Positions 34,815-48,576 are shown, counted from the first letter of the stretch. The stretch is DNA of 64,000 bases from Sinonovacula constricta (GCA_007844125.1 CM017556.1:82683382-82747381), one strand, 5' to 3'. Notes: generated by a model from the letters alone, not told the origin. Numbers and translations: made by a program.

Positions 34815-35255
34815 AAGCTCACACCATCGTTGCAAAATATAAATGGTGCCTCTCAAGTGACTCGCTCCCTACCTCTAACTGCGGATGACGCTATTACGTT
34901 ACTGACGTTTCTTAGATGTACATCAGCATCCTTTCCCTATCAGGCAAAGTTGTTTCCGGCGTGGACGTTCTCATCTTACGACTTTGTTACTTAATATAAA
35001 CGGTATCTTACGAGTGACTCACACCCCCCCCCACCTTCCTCATTACGCTATGACGTTGCGCCATTAAGTCGTTAGTTTTCTGTTCCGACGTTCTCTGGCT
35101 TAAATGGTGACGCATTGCCAATCACCACCACTCCTCTTTAAATTGGCGAGGTGATGTAAGACGTCACGCGTGACGCAGATGAGTCATCGATAAAAGGGGT
35201 GGGGCTGCCGATGACGTCACATCTTTTTTTGCCTTCAAAGTGGCCCGTGTGTAGT
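34815..35255 (-). repeat. Right terminal inverted repeat of the Polinton-like relic
   Basis: Inverted partner of 31444-31790, with internal duplicated blocks (GAGTGACTC/AAGTGACTC versions at 35008 and 34855). It also carries two TGACGTCA-like palindromes (near 35170 and 35213). Confidence 0.7.
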
Positions 35256-35261
35256 ATCATT

Positions 35262-36420
35262 TCTAGACTACCAAACATGGCGCTTAACAAAATTTAAAGA
35301 TTTAGGGTAAGGCTTTTACATTTATAATTTTGGGGCACTTCAGCCATTGGTATGAGAACGAGGTGTAAGTTTCGGCTACCATTACGGTTTTGACTTATAT
35401 CATTATATAGGGATAATTTAATGCAACGCTTTTCAGCGGATCAGTGCTAAACAGATTGCAGACTTTTATGTCTGGGTGTATGGATGGTTGTGTGTATTGA
35501 TTTATTGTTGTCATCCCACGCCGATGGAATCAGTATGGGTATATTTTTTTCATACGTTGTCTGTCTGACCTTCCGTCCTCCCAAATTTGGTTTTCGCGTT
35601 ATAGCAAAATGAGATGCGCATATCATTGGCAAGACCATTTGATCAATATTTTTGGTCCCTGAATAGTATATTGTTTCTATGCTATTTCTTGGCAACTACT
35701 GACTGGATATCGATGCAACTTTGTGGAAACGTTTCAGATGTGCGTATCACTGGCACGTTCTCGTCTGACGATTAACACAGAATTATGGCTCCGAAATAAC
35801 AATTCATTTACGCGATATTTCTCGACAAGAACTGAAGAATTCATAGAACTTTGAAATGCAAGCCCTTGATTTGCTACCTTAATGAAGGAATCGTATTGTT
35901 TCCACTGAACCACATGTGCTACAGCACATACCTTAGCTTTTTGCGATTGCACATGGTTTCTTTTATCAAGATGATAACCATGACCATAATGTTATTTATT
36001 GAAAATGTATAACTGATTTCTTCCCATTTTCTTTATGTGCAAATTTTGACTTTACCCTTTCTTCAAATAAGCACCGATTGGCGGGGGATATACTGTCTGT
36101 AACAGAGTCTTGTTTGGATATGTGGCTGTATGGATTGATTGGTGTATCGATGGACCGGTGTATGGGTTCCTTGGTTGTATAGGGTTTTTCATAATATCTG
36201 TCCTCATTACAAAACACTATGACTTGACCCTATTTAAACCCATTCTTAACAATTTATGCATGAATATAAAACAGATTAATGAAATCTCTTAACGTGCATA
36301 AATGTACGGGGAAAATATTGACATCGTTGATGACGTCATTTCTTGTTGATACTTTTGCAAGATGGTGCCATCAAAGCAATAATGTTCTGAAGTTGTTAAA
36401 TTTTAACTGTCAAAGTAATT
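35262..36420. other. Unassigned intron sequence
   Basis: 1.2 kb of the intron without a recognised element or coding sequence. Confidence 0.35.
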
Positions 36421-36429
36421 CACCTGCAT

Positions 36430-37310
36430 TTGACGTCGGAACTATGAAAAGAAGTACCCAGATATAAAAAAGATAAAGAAGCAAATTCAAAGAACTGTGC
36501 ACAGCTTTGAAGACAGGGGTTCTTGAGAAGTTCGAAGAGAAGAAATCCCGGTTGACCAAAAATCATTGAGAAGATTAAAAAAAAGTTAAGACAGTCATTG
36601 AGGAAACGGCCAGAAACTTGATCAAAAGTATATTTGTAAATCTTACTTGACATCACCATTTTTATGAATTCTGCAAGTAGAATTTCAATGGCTAACTGGA
36701 TGATTGAACATATATACATCTAGTTGATGACATCTGGTTCTCAGATGAGGCACACTTTCTCCTGAATGCTCAGGTTAACAAGAAAAATTGCACAAATTGT
36801 GGATCTGAGAAACATTTGCATCCTCAAAAGGTAACAGAGTGTAGAATGTAAATGGCTAATAGGTTCTTTCTTTCAAAATAATGTAGGGACTGTTTAACAG
36901 TTGGAACGTTACTTAAATCTCTTGAAAAGAAAGTTTGTACCAGCGTTACGGAGAAAATGTATGAATATAGAAACTGTATATCCTCAGCAACATGGGCAGC
37001 CCCACAAACAGCCAGTTATGTAATCTCATGGTTAAAGAAAACATTTGGCTTGACTTTGATTTTTTATTATGAATGGTGCCACACTTTAATTTGTTCTCCG
37101 TGTTTGTTTTTTTCTTGTGGTGATATCTAAAAGATATAGTTTCAGACCTACACCAAAAACAACCGATGATCTAATGGCTGGGATTGCACGTGACATCTGT
37201 GTCATTACATAGAGGCCTGCAGAGCAGTTATCCATCATTTTAAACATAGACTTGACGTCGTCATAGACCATAACGGACGTCATTTGAAGCATGTGCTATA
37301 AAAAAGGACG
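36430..37310 (+). pseudogene. Decayed Tc1/mariner-type transposase
   Basis: Plus-strand fragments in changing frames follow the order of an IS630/Tc1/mariner transposase. An N-terminal helix-turn-helix remnant (KKQIQRTVHSFEDRGS) lies near 36470-36520; the first catalytic block VDDIWFSDEAHFLLNAQVNK is at 36723-36782, followed by LHPQKVT. A second block near 36990-37060 reads QQHG, where QQDG is expected, then AAPQTASYVISWLKKTFG after a frame change. A C-terminal block ends RLDVVIDHNGRHLKHVL at 37240-37300. At least five stops and several frameshifts are present, and the second catalytic Asp is changed to His. Terminal inverted repeats were not identified. Confidence 0.65.
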
Positions 37311-37399
37311 TGGAAAATGCTTACTGCAATGCAATTTCGCGTTGTAATTCAAATGTTCTATATACCAAACAAAGCTTTATTATGTCTGTAAAATAACCA

Positions 37400-38860
<1,461 letters not shown>

Positions 38861-39370
38861 ATCAAGGTCAAGGTCACACTTACAGGTCAAAGTCGCAATC
38901 CCTGGTAGTGCACTGGTGGTCGTGTCCGCTCAGTAACTCTGTCATTTCTGGAGGGATTTTGAAATAACCTGGCAGAAATGTCGAACACATGAAGATTACG
39001 TGTCGCGCACAAGACCCCATTTGGTTACTTGAAGGTCAATGTCACACTTACCGGTCAAAATCATAATCCCTAGACGTGCACTGGTGGCCGTGTCCGCTTA
39101 GTACCTCCATCATTTCTTGAGTGATTTTGAAATAACGTGGCAGAAATGTCAACCACATGAAGAGGACGTGTTGCGCACAAGACCCAGGTCGGTTACTCGA
39201 AGGTCAGGGTCACACTTTTAGGTCAAAGTCATAACCCCTGGTAGTGTCAAAGTCATAACCCCTGGTAGTACACTGGTGGTTGTGTCCTCTGAGTAACTCT
39301 GTCATTTCTGGAGGGATTTTTAAATAACCTGGCAAAAATGTCAAATACATGAAGATGACAAGTCGCGCAA

Positions 39371-40262
39371 GAACCAGCTTATTTAAACGACCTCAAACAT
39401 GGTTAGAATGTTGTCTGCATGAAATCTTGAATGAAGTGTTCGTAACTGGGTCACTTCGGGTCAAGAAGTAGGTTACAAAAAGCTTGTGAACACACTTGAG
39501 GCCACATTTATGGCCCTATCTTCGCCAAACTTGGTCCGAATGTTCGTATTTACGAAATCTTGGAGCAGGTCGTTATTGGGTTATGTGGGGTTAAAAGTAG
39601 GTCATTAACTTAAATCTAAGAAGAAGCTTGTGAACACACTAGATGCCCCATTTATGACCCAATAAAACTTGATGTGAATGTTAACCTGCATGAAATTGTG
39701 AATGAGTTCATAACTGGATCACATTTAGTCAAAAAGTAGGTCACTAGGTCAAATCTAGAAAAAGCTTGTGAACACTCTAGAGGCATCATTTACAGGGCAA
39801 TCTTCATCAAACTTGATCAGAATGTTTATCTACATGCAATCTTGAATGAGTTTATAACTGGACCACATTGAGTCAAAAAGTAGGCCACTAGGTCAAATCT
39901 AGAAAAAGCTTGTGAACACATTAGAGGCGTCATTTATCTTCATCAAACTTGGTCAAAATGTTTGTTTGCACGAAATCTTGGACAAATTCATCATTATGTC
40001 ACGTGGGGTCAAAATGGATGCCACTAGCTCAAAACATAGAAAAGACTTGCAAATACAAAAGGGGCCACATTTATAGCATTTTGAAGTAGGTTATTTGGAT
40101 TCAGTAGGTTACTATGTAAAATGCTAGAAAATGTTATCAGCCCAGTGGTCACGTTAATGGTCCAATCATCACCAAAGATTTCTTAAGTAAATGACATGAG
40201 GCCAGATATGAGCTTACTAAAGGCCTGTGTCCTCAGGTGAGCAATTAAGGGCCATCATGATA
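39371..40262 (+). repeat. Dispersed ~145-bp repeat, about six copies
   Basis: Same family as 1-500 (AAAGCTTGTGAACACACT, AAACTTGGTCAGAATGTTTG versions). It ends at 40205-40262 with CAGGTGAGCAATTAAGGGCC and CATGATACTCTTGTTT, the same ending as the dispersed repeat at 55060-55087, which suggests the two are parts of one larger interspersed element. Confidence 0.8.
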
Positions 40263-40449
40263 CTCTTGTTTGTTTATTGAAAACAAATGATAGGAGGTAA
40301 CAAATTCAATATGGTTATATAAATAAATCTAATACTATTTTCTTTTTAATAAATCAAATACCTCCATGACAATTACAAAATTTGCTTTGCTGGACATGAC
40401 TTCGTGGGCATATGTCTGTTTACAGCGACATTTCTTGTTTTTATTTCAG

Positions 40450-43400
40450 GTTGGTCTGAACTACAGAACTTACTAGTTAACCGCTACAAACTTTTGATTA
40501 AAACGCCTGTTACTTCCCCCCCTTTAACGCATGAGACTGAAATCGACGACATCTATGAAGAACCCGAGTTGAAGCTGATTGACCACAAAGCTTTACGGAA
40601 GCAGTCATCTGACAGAAACGAAAAGTCATTGAAGCTAATTGACCACAAAACTCGCCGGAAGCATTCATCTGACAGAAACGAAAAGGCATTAAATCTTAAG
40701 GACATATTCCTTAACGATGGAAATAAATGCTACAACATCTATGTCACTGGAGATGCCGGCATAGGGAAAACATCACTTTGTAAATTCATTTTGTCATCCT
40801 GGTGTAAGACTTACCAAGACAAAACCAATAATGATTTCAATGATTTCGAGTTGGCTCTGAAACAGTTTGATTTTCTTTTTTATGTATCACTGAGACATGC
40901 CATTGGCCAATTTGGCATTGAGGAAATGATAGAGGCTCAGCTTTGCAAGCATTTTGTACCAACTAATGAAGTACTAAGAGGGTTGGAATCAAAGTTTATT
41001 TTGCAGGAGCTATTTGAACTTTTTGCTGAAAAATGTCTGATAATCCTCGATGGCTTGGATGAATGGACGGCACCAAAACCATCAAACGATCCGTCCGTTA
41101 GTAACGGAGTTCCAATGAGGAATCCTTCATTGAAATATACCCTAATGACATTTACACGGCCATGGAAACTAGAAGAGGTGCGATTGAAGGACTCCGAACT
41201 GGATAGGCAGATTGAGATAACTGGGGTTAAAGACATGTCTGCATTTGGAAAGAAATTGGTTTCTTATTTCAACAAACATGAAAATACAAATATGACCTTC
41301 ACCGATTTCGATAAGCATTTAAAAAAATCTGATCTGCTTGAGATGCAGGAGACGCCATTTATCTTCAAGCATCTTATCTGTTTGTGGTTAAACAATGAAG
41401 AGTTTGGAAAGTCAAAGACTGAGGTCTACACCAATATGCTTGAGCTCTGGTTTAAGATAGCGGAAAAACGAGAGAATGAGAGACATTTTAAACATCCAAA
41501 TGACGCGACTATCACAACACCGGAAGTTTTCAAAAAAAATGGAAAATGTAATGGTTATAAGACTTTGCTAATGGCAGTTGGGAAATTGGCATTTGAAACA
41601 TTAACGCACAGAGAAGGAATACAACTGGTGTTCGACTCATCAGAGGAGCACGGTGTTACTGAAGATCAAATGAGCATATGTCTTAAAGTAGGTATTCTGA
41701 CAAAGAGCATTGTTCAAGATATGGTCTCTGAGAAGAAAGACATTTCCTTTTCTCACAAAACATTCCAAGAATATTTTGCTGCGTTGTATATGGGATGGCA
41801 CAGCAGCAATCCTGAAAACATTGAGTCCAGAATGGTAGATATTACCCTGTCTGACAGGGAAGAATTCTTTATATTTCTAAGTGGGATGTGGCCTTCTCTG
41901 TTTGAAAGACTAATAGAAATACAACTGGACAAAGATGACTTTATTTCCAAATTACCCTTACCAGTACAAGATTTTGTGATAAAATGTTGCAAAGAAAGTC
42001 TCAAACAAAATAACGTCTGTCCAAGAGTTAACCTAAGGGACATTTTCTTGTTTCAAGACTTAAAAAATGATAATGGCACATATTATGACTTAATGTCACG
42101 TATACATCAACAACAACTCAGGCCAAACGGTGATTTTAGTATTGTAGATTTGTCAAATCTCACAAAACTGGAAGTTATTTTTCTGTTCAACATATATGCC
42201 ATGGAGTTGCATCTGAGTCCAGTCACTGAGCATCTCATTCTAATTGATATTAAATTGTTAAACCACAATGGAATAGTGTCTCTGATGAAAAGTGTGCCCA
42301 GCATGAAAAGACTAAGGTCTATACAAATGAAGACTATTTGCTGCAGAGAACATGATAAATGTTTCCTGAATGTAGATTTGTCAAAGCTGGATAAGCTAAG
42401 ATCTGTAAAACTGTACCACATATCTGCCATGAAGCTGTGTCTGAGACTAGCCACTGAGGATCTCATTCTAGATGGCATTAAATTGTTAAATCACAATGGA
42501 ATAGAGTCTCTGATGGAAAGTGTGTCCAGCATGAAAAGACTAAGTTCTATATATGTGGACACTATTTACTGCAGAGAATGTGATAAAAATGAATGTTTCC
42601 TGACTGTAGATTTGTCAAAGCTAGATGAGCTAATATTTGTTGAACTGCATTGCATATCTGCCATGGACATGTGTCTGAGCCCAGCCACTGAGTATCTCAC
42701 TCTAAATAACATTACATTGTTTAATCACAATGGAATAGAGTCTCTGGTAGAAAGTGTGTCCAGCATGAAAAGACTAAGGGATATATATGTGGATACTATT
42801 TACTGCAGAGAATATGATGAAAATGAATTTTTCCTGAATGTAGATTTGTCAAAGCTGGATGAGCTAAGATCTGTTGAACTGTATCACATATCTGCCATGG
42901 AGCTGTGTCTGAGCCTAGCCACTGAGTATCTCACTCTAAATAACATTACATTGTTTAATCACAATGAAATAGTGTCTCTGATGGAAAATGTGTCCAGCAT
43001 GAAAGGACTAAGGTCTATACATATGGACACTATTTACTGCAGTGAGCATGATAAAAATGAATGTTTCCTGAATGTAGATTTGTCTAAGCTGGATAAGTTA
43101 ATATCTGTTAAACTTTCTGACATATCTGCCATTGAGATGTGTCTGAGCCCAGCCACTGAGGAGCTCTATCTTGGTGACATTAAACTGTTAAATCACAATG
43201 GAATAGTGTCTCTGATGGAAAATGTGTCCAGCATGAAAGGACTAAGGTCTATAGATATTAGGACTATTTACTGCAGTGAGCATGATAAAAATGAATGTTT
43301 CCTGAATGTAGATTTGTCTAAGCTGGATAAGCTAATATCTGTTAAACTTTCTGACATATCTGCCATTGAGATGTGTCTGAGCCCAGCCACTGAGGAGCTC

Positions 43401-43772
43401 TATCTTGGTGACATTAAATTGTTAAATCACAATGGAATGGTGTCTCTGATGGAAAATGTGTCCAGCATGAAAGGATTAAGGTCTATAGATATTAAGACTA
43501 TTTCGTGCAGTGAATGTCATAAAAATGAATGTTTTCTGAATGTAGATTTGTCAAAGCTGGATGAGCTAAGCTCTGTTGAACTGTATCAGATATCTGCCAT
43601 ACAGATATGTCTGAGCCACGCCACCGAGGAGCTCTCTCTTATTGGCATTGAATTGCTAAATCACAATGAAACAGTGTCTCTGATGGAAAGCATGTTCATC
43701 AAAGAAAGACCAGTAAAATGTAGCTTCATTTACTGCAGAGAACATGACAGCTATGAATGTTTCTCTGAATGA
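40450..43772 (+). CDS. HEPN-NACHT protein, exon 2: NACHT NTPase and seven LRR-type repeats
   Basis: The acceptor TTTTATTTCAG ends at 40449; the first two bases complete a Gly codon with the last base of exon 1. Numbering of the joined protein: linker with a 20-residue direct repeat (about 263-302); Walker A GDAGIGKT (323-330); Walker B LIILDGLDEW (419-428); sensor-like LMTFTRPWKL; and FSHKTFQEYFAALYM (about 655), which closes the NACHT/winged-helix module. From about 786, seven 78-residue repeats (234 bp each) carry LSKLDKLRSVKLYHISAM, then TEDLILDGIKLLNHNGI and SVSSMKRLSSI. Each repeat holds three leucine-rich-type strands. The family is STAND NTPases/NLRs, which oligomerise on ligand binding; here the N-terminal effector would be HEPN. 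An immune role is inference from family. The stop at 43770 is created by a frameshift. No signal peptide or membrane segment is convincing. Confidence 0.85.
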
Positions 43773-44690
43773 AGATAAGTAAAAGCTGGATGCCTATACA
43801 AGGTCGGACATATCTGCCATGTCACTGCAACCAGTTTGTAAAATGATCTTTATTAGCAAGATTGACTTGTTGGAAATGTGTCTCTGAAGGAAAGTGTGTC
43901 TAGCATTAAAACTCTTAGGAATGTACAAATCGTCAATATTTGCTGGAGAGAATATCATACAAATGAATGTTTTCTGACTGAACATTCGTCAAATCTGGAT
44001 AAGCTGGAAACTGTTTAAACGCTTGAGATAGCCCCCAAGGAGGTGTGTCTGTGCCTAGTAATCTGCTACTTCGCCCTTGAAAGTATTATATTGTTAAATC
44101 AAAGAGGAGTGTGTATCTAATGGAACGTATGCCCACTGTCCTGCATAAAAACGTATAGTTGTTAACTATAAAAAATGAAAGATTACTGCAAAGAACATGG
44201 TATTAATAAATTTTCCCTGGATGTAGACTTGTCATAGCTCGGTGAGCTGAGAACTGTATAACAAATCTGCCACTGAATTTGTCTGAGCCCAGTTACAGTG
44301 GAGCTCAATCTTGAAGGGGTTAAATTGCTAAATCAAGGAGCAGTTACCTGATGGGAAGTGTGTCCGGCATACAAACGTTCTGTGGGAGATAGTTAATAGT
44401 AAATACTATAAGTAAAGACATAGTAAATATTCACTGCACATAACATGGCAGTGGTACATGCTTCTGACAGTAGATCTTTAAGTTTTAATGAACTAGAATT
44501 ATTGCTATGACAGACTGTGATGTGCCCGAGTCCAACCAAAAAGGTCTTCATTTTTATCAGGATTAACTTGTTAAAGCACAGTGGAATAGTGTCTCTTTTG
44601 AGAGAATGTAAAAATTAAAAACGTCTCTTTTAAGTACAAGCGATACAAAACCCTCTGCACAAAATATGAAAGTTGTAATTGATTGAAGCC
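43773..44690 (+). pseudogene. Decayed further repeats of the HEPN-NACHT gene
   Basis: At least four more copies of the 234-bp repeat are visible as degraded sequence: CTGGATGCC near 43790, TTCTGACTGAACATTCGTCA at 43970, CTGGATGTAGACTTGTCATA at 44216 and CTGACAGTAGATCTTTAAG at 44464, each followed by GAGCTC or GTTAAATC phrases. All are broken by stops and indels. The coding array therefore once extended about 900 bp further, and the present stop truncates it. Confidence 0.75.
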
Positions 44691-45945
44691 TTCATTTTCC
44701 ATTAAAGCTTACACTCTCAAATATTAGTTATGGAAATGATGTAGGAGATGAGTTTCACTACCTTTTCCAATGTTCCTACTTTACGAGATCTAGAAAACCC
44801 ATAATTCCATTTGTTAGGTCCAGACATGCAAACATCATATCTTTTAAACATATTATGTGTGAGAAAAATTACAGCAAATTACTAAAACTGAGTAAGTTTT
44901 TTTAATATTGTTCTGCAAACTGTCAATAATTCAACTGCCTTACAACTTTCAATGTCATTTTAAAATTTCTTTCATATGTACCTTTATTGTTCTGAAAACT
45001 TTTGAGATTTCCTAGATGTATGTAGCTCGCCAATCCTTACGACATATCTGTTGCATTGAGTTAAATGTTTTTGTCGATATCAATAGTGTACTACCTTTAA
45101 CGTGATATTCTGTAGCCCTTATTATTTCTACTCTTCTCTTAGTCTTGTTTTGTCATCATTACACAGCCTGGTTCAATTTATTGTTGTACTACTGTACCTC
45201 ACATCACATCTCCTGTATATGTGTTGAGTGTATAAATAAACTTGTAAACTTGGAAATGATGTTAATGAATGGTTCCTCTGATTGAAACTACCCAAGGTGT
45301 ATTGAAAGTACCCAAGGTGTACAAGTGCGAATAACATTAACGTATATTTACTGCACATAACATGTGTCACCAACATTTGTTTTGTGAATCTATAAATATA
45401 CCGGCGTTGTTCAATATTATCATATGCATTTTTGAGCTGCCATGTTGTGTGTAATTGCGAATGACACAGACTACACCTGTTCCTTCCGATTGGTTAGAGA
45501 CGTTGCAAATGTTTGAATTCACTGTTAACAAATTCTCAATGTCAGCAAATTTTATTTATTTCTGTTCAATCCATTTTTACAATTTAATTAACCATAGATC
45601 CCATTAGACGTTTTGCATTGTCACCGATATGCTCTAGTTCTTTTTTATCTTTTGCGTAAGTTATGTTCTTTTGTAAAATTTGACCTTTTGTACATTTTTA
45701 TCCCAGTTGCTTTTGATTATTGAAATTTATTTATGAACGATTTTCTTTCCTGACAGTATCTTTTATTTTGATGCAAAATACTGTATTTACTGATTCATTT
45801 TGTATATAATTAGTATGTTACTGTTTCTTTTTCTTATTTTATAATCTATTATATTTAATAACCATTTTAACATATTATATATATATTAATACGTATTTGA
45901 GTTTGTTCTGTTTATATATTGTTTGTTGTATTTAAAAGATTATTA
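44691..45945. other. Probable 3' UTR and unassigned flank
   Basis: No gene. An AATAAA at 45235-45240, in the setting TGAGTGTATAAATAAACTTG, is a possible poly(A) signal for the HEPN-NACHT gene. Confidence 0.35.
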
Positions 45946-45949
45946 AATT

Positions 45950-47560
45950 AAATTTTTTTATAAATCACCAAAAAGGATTGAACTTCGAATTTGAAAAATC
46001 TGAGAGAGTGTTGATGTTCCTTACAAAGTAATTTATTGAAAAGTCAGTTTACAATGTGACTTAGTATTGATATTACATATTACATTAACTATTAAAGTTT
46101 ACTGATCTTGATGATAATTAATAACCATGCCTTAGACTATTATCTGAAAAATGGTGAAGTGCAAATGAATGCTTTGCAATCAGTTTTAAGAAGAAACATA
46201 AACATTCTATTTAACATAAAGTTTGCGTATTCAAACAGCTGAGAATCAGAAATTCAAATGCATGATTACATAATATCAACTTGTGTTTTCATTTTGTAAC
46301 CATTGTTTTTTTTTTATTGCAAATTTAACCAAACTTCATCAAAAGCATCAGAAAGCTTGGGGGAGTTGTTTCATTCATTTTCAGCCGGGCAAGCCAGGTT
46401 GGGGGCTAGGGGTAGGGTGGCTGCTATGACTGTAAATTGTTACTTTGAAAGTTTTCATTCAAAAGCCTACTCGAGCAAGAGTCGTCATATGTGGTTCATA
46501 TATTCTTTTAGTGGTCCTCTTGCATGATTTCCAAAAAAATGTTGTCTTTTGTTTAATCATGGCTGCCAATGGCTAGCTCCCAATATTCTGATTTGTTTAT
46601 CAACATGGCTTGACACGTAAGCAAGTTTTCCTTGTATATATATGTATTATGCTTCAAAACTATCATGACTATATGCCCCTTTTGCAGAATTATATCTTGA
46701 TTTTTGCGAATTTTTTTTCAACTAAAAATTTATGCACGAATACGTATTTTGTGCTGCTACCAGACAAACATCTCGTACTGGTCAGTGTGTACTGTAATAA
46801 TTAAAATTTAGGTCGCAACGATCTGGTTACTCATAGTGATGATCATGACTGGTCGAAAGAGAATGTGCTACACATTATAATCTTTACATACTTGCTGATT
46901 TGCCAATAAGGCGTGTATAAAATAAAGAGATAAAAAAAATATTTTTTTTTTAATTTACAAAATGTTTGAAATGTCTGTACAAATTACTCCGGTTCTCCTT
47001 AGGTGACATAACATTAGACATTTACCTGTACACGATATGAAATTTTCGTTAAATCCATATATTCATATATTCAGAAATCATATAATCGATGTATTGATGT
47101 CCATAATTTGTGTGTTTCCATAATCTTGTTTATTTCATAATGTTTTGAAAATGTTGTCATTCGTTTGATCCCACTGTTGTACTATATAAGCACGTATCTT
47201 CACTTCTTTGTACATAGAGCCGAGTACCACATATATCTTGTTGCTTTTAAATATATAGTATTCTTGCACATGTTGCAGATGTATAATCACCGGAAGTTTC
47301 AAAATATTCCTTTCGTTTTTAATGCCATTTATCCTTCATTTTACATCGTTTGCTTTTTATCCAATGATGTATGTTGCAAGTTATAAGGAATGAACCTTGG
47401 CTATTATTATGTCCGTCGGATATTTTAAAACTTGACTAACAGTGCAAGTTGGACATGAATTATCCGTTTTTTTATGTGTCCTCAACATGTTTTGGGGTTT
47501 GCACTGTTTTTATATTGTTTGTCATAATCTAAGGATGTTTTAGTTATATTTTTATAAATC
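45950..47560 (+). repeat. Old direct duplication, copy 1
   Basis: Segments at 45955-46130 (AGGATTGAACTTCGAATTTG, ACAAAGTAATTTATTGAAAA) and 47050-47380 (TTTGATCCCACTGTTGTACT, TTTCTTTGTACATA) have the same order and spacing type as 47570-47780 and 48340-48520. The copies are well diverged and differ by insertions, including the dispersed repeat fragment at 46310-46600. Confidence 0.55.
46310..46600 (+). repeat. Dispersed repeat fragment inside the duplication
   Basis: AACCAAACTTCATCAAAAGC, ATCAGAAAGCTTGGGGGAGT and CATGGCTGCCAATGGCTAG follow the order of the 5' part of the element at 54154-55087. It has no counterpart in copy 2 of the duplication, so it probably inserted after the duplication. 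Confidence 0.5.
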
Positions 47561-47564
47561 ACAT

Positions 47565-48530
47565 AAGAGGATAAATCACATAAGAGGATTGAATTTTTGA
47601 TTTGAAAATTTGGAGGAAGTGCTGGTGTTCCCATACAAAGTAATTCATTCAAAGTCCAGTTTATAAACTGGTTTAGTATTACTTTTTATTGCATCGAACT
47701 GAAACATTTATTGATCATGACATTGGACAAGTTTGGGTCTATAACCATTATTACTAAACTGAAACTTAATGTCAGTAACTACAAGAGCTAAAGTCTTTAT
47801 ATATGGTATATATGCTCCTAAAGTGGTTCCCTTTCAAGATTGTCCAGAAATGTTAGGTCTTGCACGACACATAAGTTTCCTTCGCAGATGTCCTGTTAAT
47901 TAGAAAATGCACTTGTCTTTCTCACAATATATAGTTTTGGGGTTCCCAAAGAAACTGTTGTGACGTTTACTACAGAGTAAAGTACAAATTCATTTAGTAT
48001 CGTGTAACCTATACGTATTGTGCCTTAAATCTAATCTCAACAATACGTTGATGAAAGTAAAAATAATTTGTGTTAAAACCGCAGTACATGCGTACAGGTA
48101 TTAGGGTTTGTTGAGTGTGTACGCAAGAATACAAATATAACTGATCGAAAACTGTACTATTAAAAGTTATTTATGAATGGGGATTTGACATTGAACTATG
48201 TATGCAATAAAAAAAGAAGAAAACAAAAACAAATATTGATTGAACTTGTGTGCAATTTACCTGTTCTTGTAGGGTGACAATTTCGGCAACTTGTTGGTCT
48301 GCTTGTACATAATTTGTCCTTTTTGTTATATATCTTGAATCAGAAATTGTATAATCGTTGTATTGATGTTCATAATTTGCTCTGTTTTACGTCATAGCAC
48401 CTTTAATATAAATTCATATGTTTGATCCAACTGTTATATTACATTATGACATGGTTTTACTTTCATGTACATAAGGACCAGTATAATATATCTTTAGTAC
48501 CTGTGAATTGTGGTGTATATTTTCAGTCGC
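47565..48530 (+). repeat. Old direct duplication, copy 2
   Basis: Counterpart of 45950-47560: AGAGGATTGAATTTTTGATT, ACAAAGTAATTCATTCAAAG, then TTTGATCCAACTGTTATATT and TTTCATGTACATA near the end. It leads straight into the satellite array after a tRNA-like insertion. Confidence 0.55.
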
Positions 48531-48576
48531 CCATCGGGCTTTTTTAATGTGATGCATCTTTCATTATCTTTGAGGG

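Larger units (their letters stand above)
31444..35255 (+). mobile_element. Polinton/Maverick-like relic in the intron
   Basis: The ends are inverted copies: ACTACATACGGGCTACTTCG at 31444 and, reading inwards from 35255 on the other strand, ACTACACACGGGCCACTTTG. Similarity continues for about 300 bp inwards (GACGTCATC, TTGGTAATGCGTCACC, GCGAGTCACTTG). Flanking hexamers ATAATT (31438-31443) and ATCATT (35256-35261) match at 5 of 6, as expected for the 6-bp duplication of Polintons. Inside is a degenerate packaging-ATPase-like fragment. At 3.8 kb against the usual 15-20 kb of the family, most genes (polymerase B, integrase, capsids, protease) are absent or unrecognisable. The termini read ACT/AGT rather than the AG/TC often described, so the class is likely but not certain. 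Polintons are related to adintoviruses; this copy is broken. Confidence 0.6.

Noticed and set aside
40404..40449. Start of the NACHT protein at the ATG at 40404
   Set aside because: The first 15 codons are hydrophobic intron sequence ending in a textbook acceptor TTTTATTTCAG, and the HEPN exon joins in phase at 40450.
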